Part shown: piece after piece, positions 62,388 to 64,000 of the stretch | Numbering within the stretch: position 1 is the first letter of the stretch | How the letters are laid out: every line of letters begins with the position of its first letter | Source: Exiguobacterium acetylicum DSM 20416 | GTDB lineage: Bacteria > Bacillota > Bacilli > Exiguobacteriales > Exiguobacteriaceae | NCBI RefSeq assembly: GCF_000702605.1 | Contig: NZ_JNIR01000001.1 | Location: 672,501-736,500, forward strand | Reading direction: 5' to 3' | DNA: 64,000 nt | Translations under genes and position numbers: made by a program | Notes under the pieces: generated by a model | The model's input: the letters and a program-made list of their open reading frames with translations, nothing else | What the model was told of the DNA's origin: nothing | The model's database searches: none

Positions 62388-64000
62388 ATGAAGCAAACAG
62401 ATGTGTCGCAAGATATCTTTGGCGCACGCCGTTCGTTTGAAGCAAACGGTAAGAATTATCAGTACTATAGTCTTGAAAAATTGGAAGAACTCGGATTGAC
62501 AGAAGTCAAACGTCTTCCATACTCGATTCGTGTCCTACTCGAGTCAGTGCTTCGTCAACAAGATGGTCGTTCGATCACACGTGAACACGTCGAGAACTTG
62601 GCGAAATGGGGAACAGCTCAAGTTTCGAACGATGTCGATGTTCCGTTCAAACCGTCACGCGTCATCCTTCAGGATTTCACAGGTGTTCCAACGGTCGTTG
62701 ACCTCGCGTCACTTCGTAAAGCGATGCAAGATCTCGGTGGAGACCCATCGGTCATCAACCCAGAAGTACCAGTCGACCTCGTCGTTGACCACTCGGTTCA
62801 AGTCGATGCTTACGGTTTTGCTGGAGCACTTGCAGAAAACATGGATCTCGAATTCGAACGTAACGAAGAGCGTTACAAATTACTTCGCTGGGCGACATCG
62901 GCATTCGATAACTACCGTGCCGTACCACCAGCAACAGGGATCGTCCACCAAGTTAACCTCGAGTACTTGGCATCTGTTGTCCTTGAAAAGGAAACAGCAG
63001 ACGGTACAGTTGATGTGTATCCGGATACACTCGTCGGAACAGACTCACACACGACGATGATCAACGGTCTCGGCGTCCTCGGTTGGGGAGTCGGTGGGAT
63101 CGAAGCGGAAGCGGGCATGCTCGGACAGCCGTCATTCTTCCCAGTGCCTGAAGTCATCGGTGTACGCATCACAGGTGAGATGCACCCAGGAACGACAGCA
63201 ACAGACGTTGCCCTTCGTGTAACGGAAATGCTCCGTCAAGAGAACGTCGTCGGTAAATTCGTCGAGTTCTTCGGTCCATCACTCCACTTGATGTCACTTT
63301 CTGACCGGGCAACAATCGCGAACATGGCACCAGAATACGGTGCGACATGTGGGTTCTTCCCAGTCGACACAGAAACATTGACGTACCTTCGTCTGACAGG
63401 TCGCGATGAAGAATTGATCGAAAAAGTCGAGAACTACTCGAAAGCAAACGGTTTGTTCTACACACCACAAAACGAAGATCCAACATTCACGAAAACAGTC
63501 GAACTCGATCTTTCAACAATCGTTCCTGCCCTTGCTGGACCAAAACGTCCACAAGACCGGATCGATTTGACGGATGTTCATACATCATTCAAAAAAGCGT
63601 TAACGGCTCCACAAGGAAACGCTGGATTCGGCTTAGCGGAAGAAGAAGCGAACAAAGTCGCTGTCGTTCAGTTCGAAGACGAAGCAGTTGAAATGCGTAC
63701 GGGTGACGTGGCGATCGCTGCGATCACGAGCTGTACGAACACATCAAACCCATACGTCATGATCGGTGCGGGACTCGTCGCGAAAAAAGCGATCGAACTC
63801 GGTCTATCGGTTCCAAAATACGTCAAGACATCACTTGCGCCAGGATCGAAGGTCGTTACGGATTACCTCGAGAAATCAGGACTCCAAACGTACCTTGACG
63901 AACTCGGCTTCAACACAGTCGGTTACGGCTGTACGACATGTATCGGTAACTCCGGTCCACTCGACCGCGCTGTCGAAGACGCGATCCTCGGTTCAGACTT
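62388..64000 (+). CDS. acnA: Aconitate hydratase A, 3' end outside window
   Basis: 537 codons visible of about 900. Opens with [49 protein letters not shown] is the hallmark block; Fe-S ligands are Cys in [10 protein letters not shown] and two in [10 protein letters not shown]. Interconverts citrate and isocitrate and, without its cluster, may act as RNA-binding regulator. GGGGGAATC precedes the ATG. No stop codon before the window end. Confidence 0.97.
   Translation, partial: MKQTDVSQDIFGARRSFEANGKNYQYYSLEKLEELGLTEVKRLPYSIRVLLESVLRQQDGRSITREHVENLAKWGTAQVSNDVDVPFKPSRVILQDFTGVPTVVDLASLRKAMQDLGGDPSVINPEVPVDLVVDHSVQVDAYGFAGALAENMDLEFERNEERYKLLRWATSAFDNYRAVPPATGIVHQVNLEYLASVVLEKETADGTVDVYPDTLVGTDSHTTMINGLGVLGWGVGGIEAEAGMLGQPSFFPVPEVIGVRITGEMHPGTTATDVALRVTEMLRQENVVGKFVEFFGPSLHLMSLSDRATIANMAPEYGATCGFFPVDTETLTYLRLTGRDEELIEKVENYSKANGLFYTPQNEDPTFTKTVELDLSTIVPALAGPKRPQDRIDLTDVHTSFKKALTAPQGNAGFGLAEEEANKVAVVQFEDEAVEMRTGDVAIAAITSCTNTSNPYVMIGAGLVAKKAIELGLSVPKYVKTSLAPGSKVVTDYLEKSGLQTYLDELGFNTVGYGCTTCIGNSGPLDRAVEDAILGSD

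Noticed and set aside
62530-63060. 176-codon open frame on the plus strand
   Set aside because: It is an out-of-frame shadow of acnA; the real aconitase frame starts at 62388 and is open to the window end.

Overview
The window is a chromosomal segment of a low-to-mid-GC Firmicute, most likely Exiguobacterium. I infer this from three things: a core gene order shared with Bacillus (miaA-hfq-hflX-ynbB-glnR-glnA, then lexA-yneA-yneB-ynzC-tkt-yneF-ccdA-ccdC-yneK-acnA); a long bacterial phenylalanine hydroxylase under a T-box; and accessory genes typical of that genus. No rRNA, tRNA, CRISPR array, insertion sequence or prophage was seen.

Layout. 1-9.5 kb: the end of an aromatic-acid-exporter-like gene, T-box plus phenylalanine 4-monooxygenase, a pyrophosphohydrolase-like protein, an alkyltransferase-like protein with a CDF transporter, small redox proteins, and an MFS exporter divergent from an HTH-TPR regulator with two shared palindromes. 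9.5-20 kb: cell-wall hydrolase, ABC exporters, an orphan siderophore-type N-hydroxylase, HtrA, GDSL lipase. 20-28 kb: a promoter-driven structured RNA, then the miaA-hfq-hflX-ynbB-glnR-glnA backbone with an integrase-like gene inserted. 28-35 kb: small redox and acetyltransferase genes, azlC with a frameshifted azlD, dhaKLM facing glpFK (glycerol and dihydroxyacetone use, cre-controlled). 35-48 kb: SOS cluster lexA/yneA-yneB with three LexA boxes, frameshifted ynzC, tkt, yneF, a BmrCD-like heterodimeric exporter, a 3D-domain wall protein, a Spo0E-like protein, ccdA-ccdC, yneK. 48-64 kb: a VOC/S66-peptidase fusion, a cysteine-less NsrR-like regulator divergent from a shrunken flavohemoglobin-like protein, an MFS pump behind a leader-peptide attenuator, prfC, a His-rich stress protein, NCS2 permease with LysR regulator, rtcB, and acnA running off the end.

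Most notable. (1) The leader at 53.7-53.9 kb encodes a 25-residue peptide resembling Erm-type stalling leaders, followed by a hairpin and an intrinsic terminator before an MFS pump. (2) An approximately 160-nt RNA at 20.34-20.50 kb has its own consensus promoter and a closed multi-helix fold. (3) The NsrR-like and flavohemoglobin-like pair seems to have lost both the Fe-S cysteines and the haem-ligand histidine. (4) A glyoxalase-fold domain is fused to an MccF-type peptidase. (5) Two conserved genes (azlD, ynzC) are each broken by one base in a homopolymer run, which may be sequencing error.
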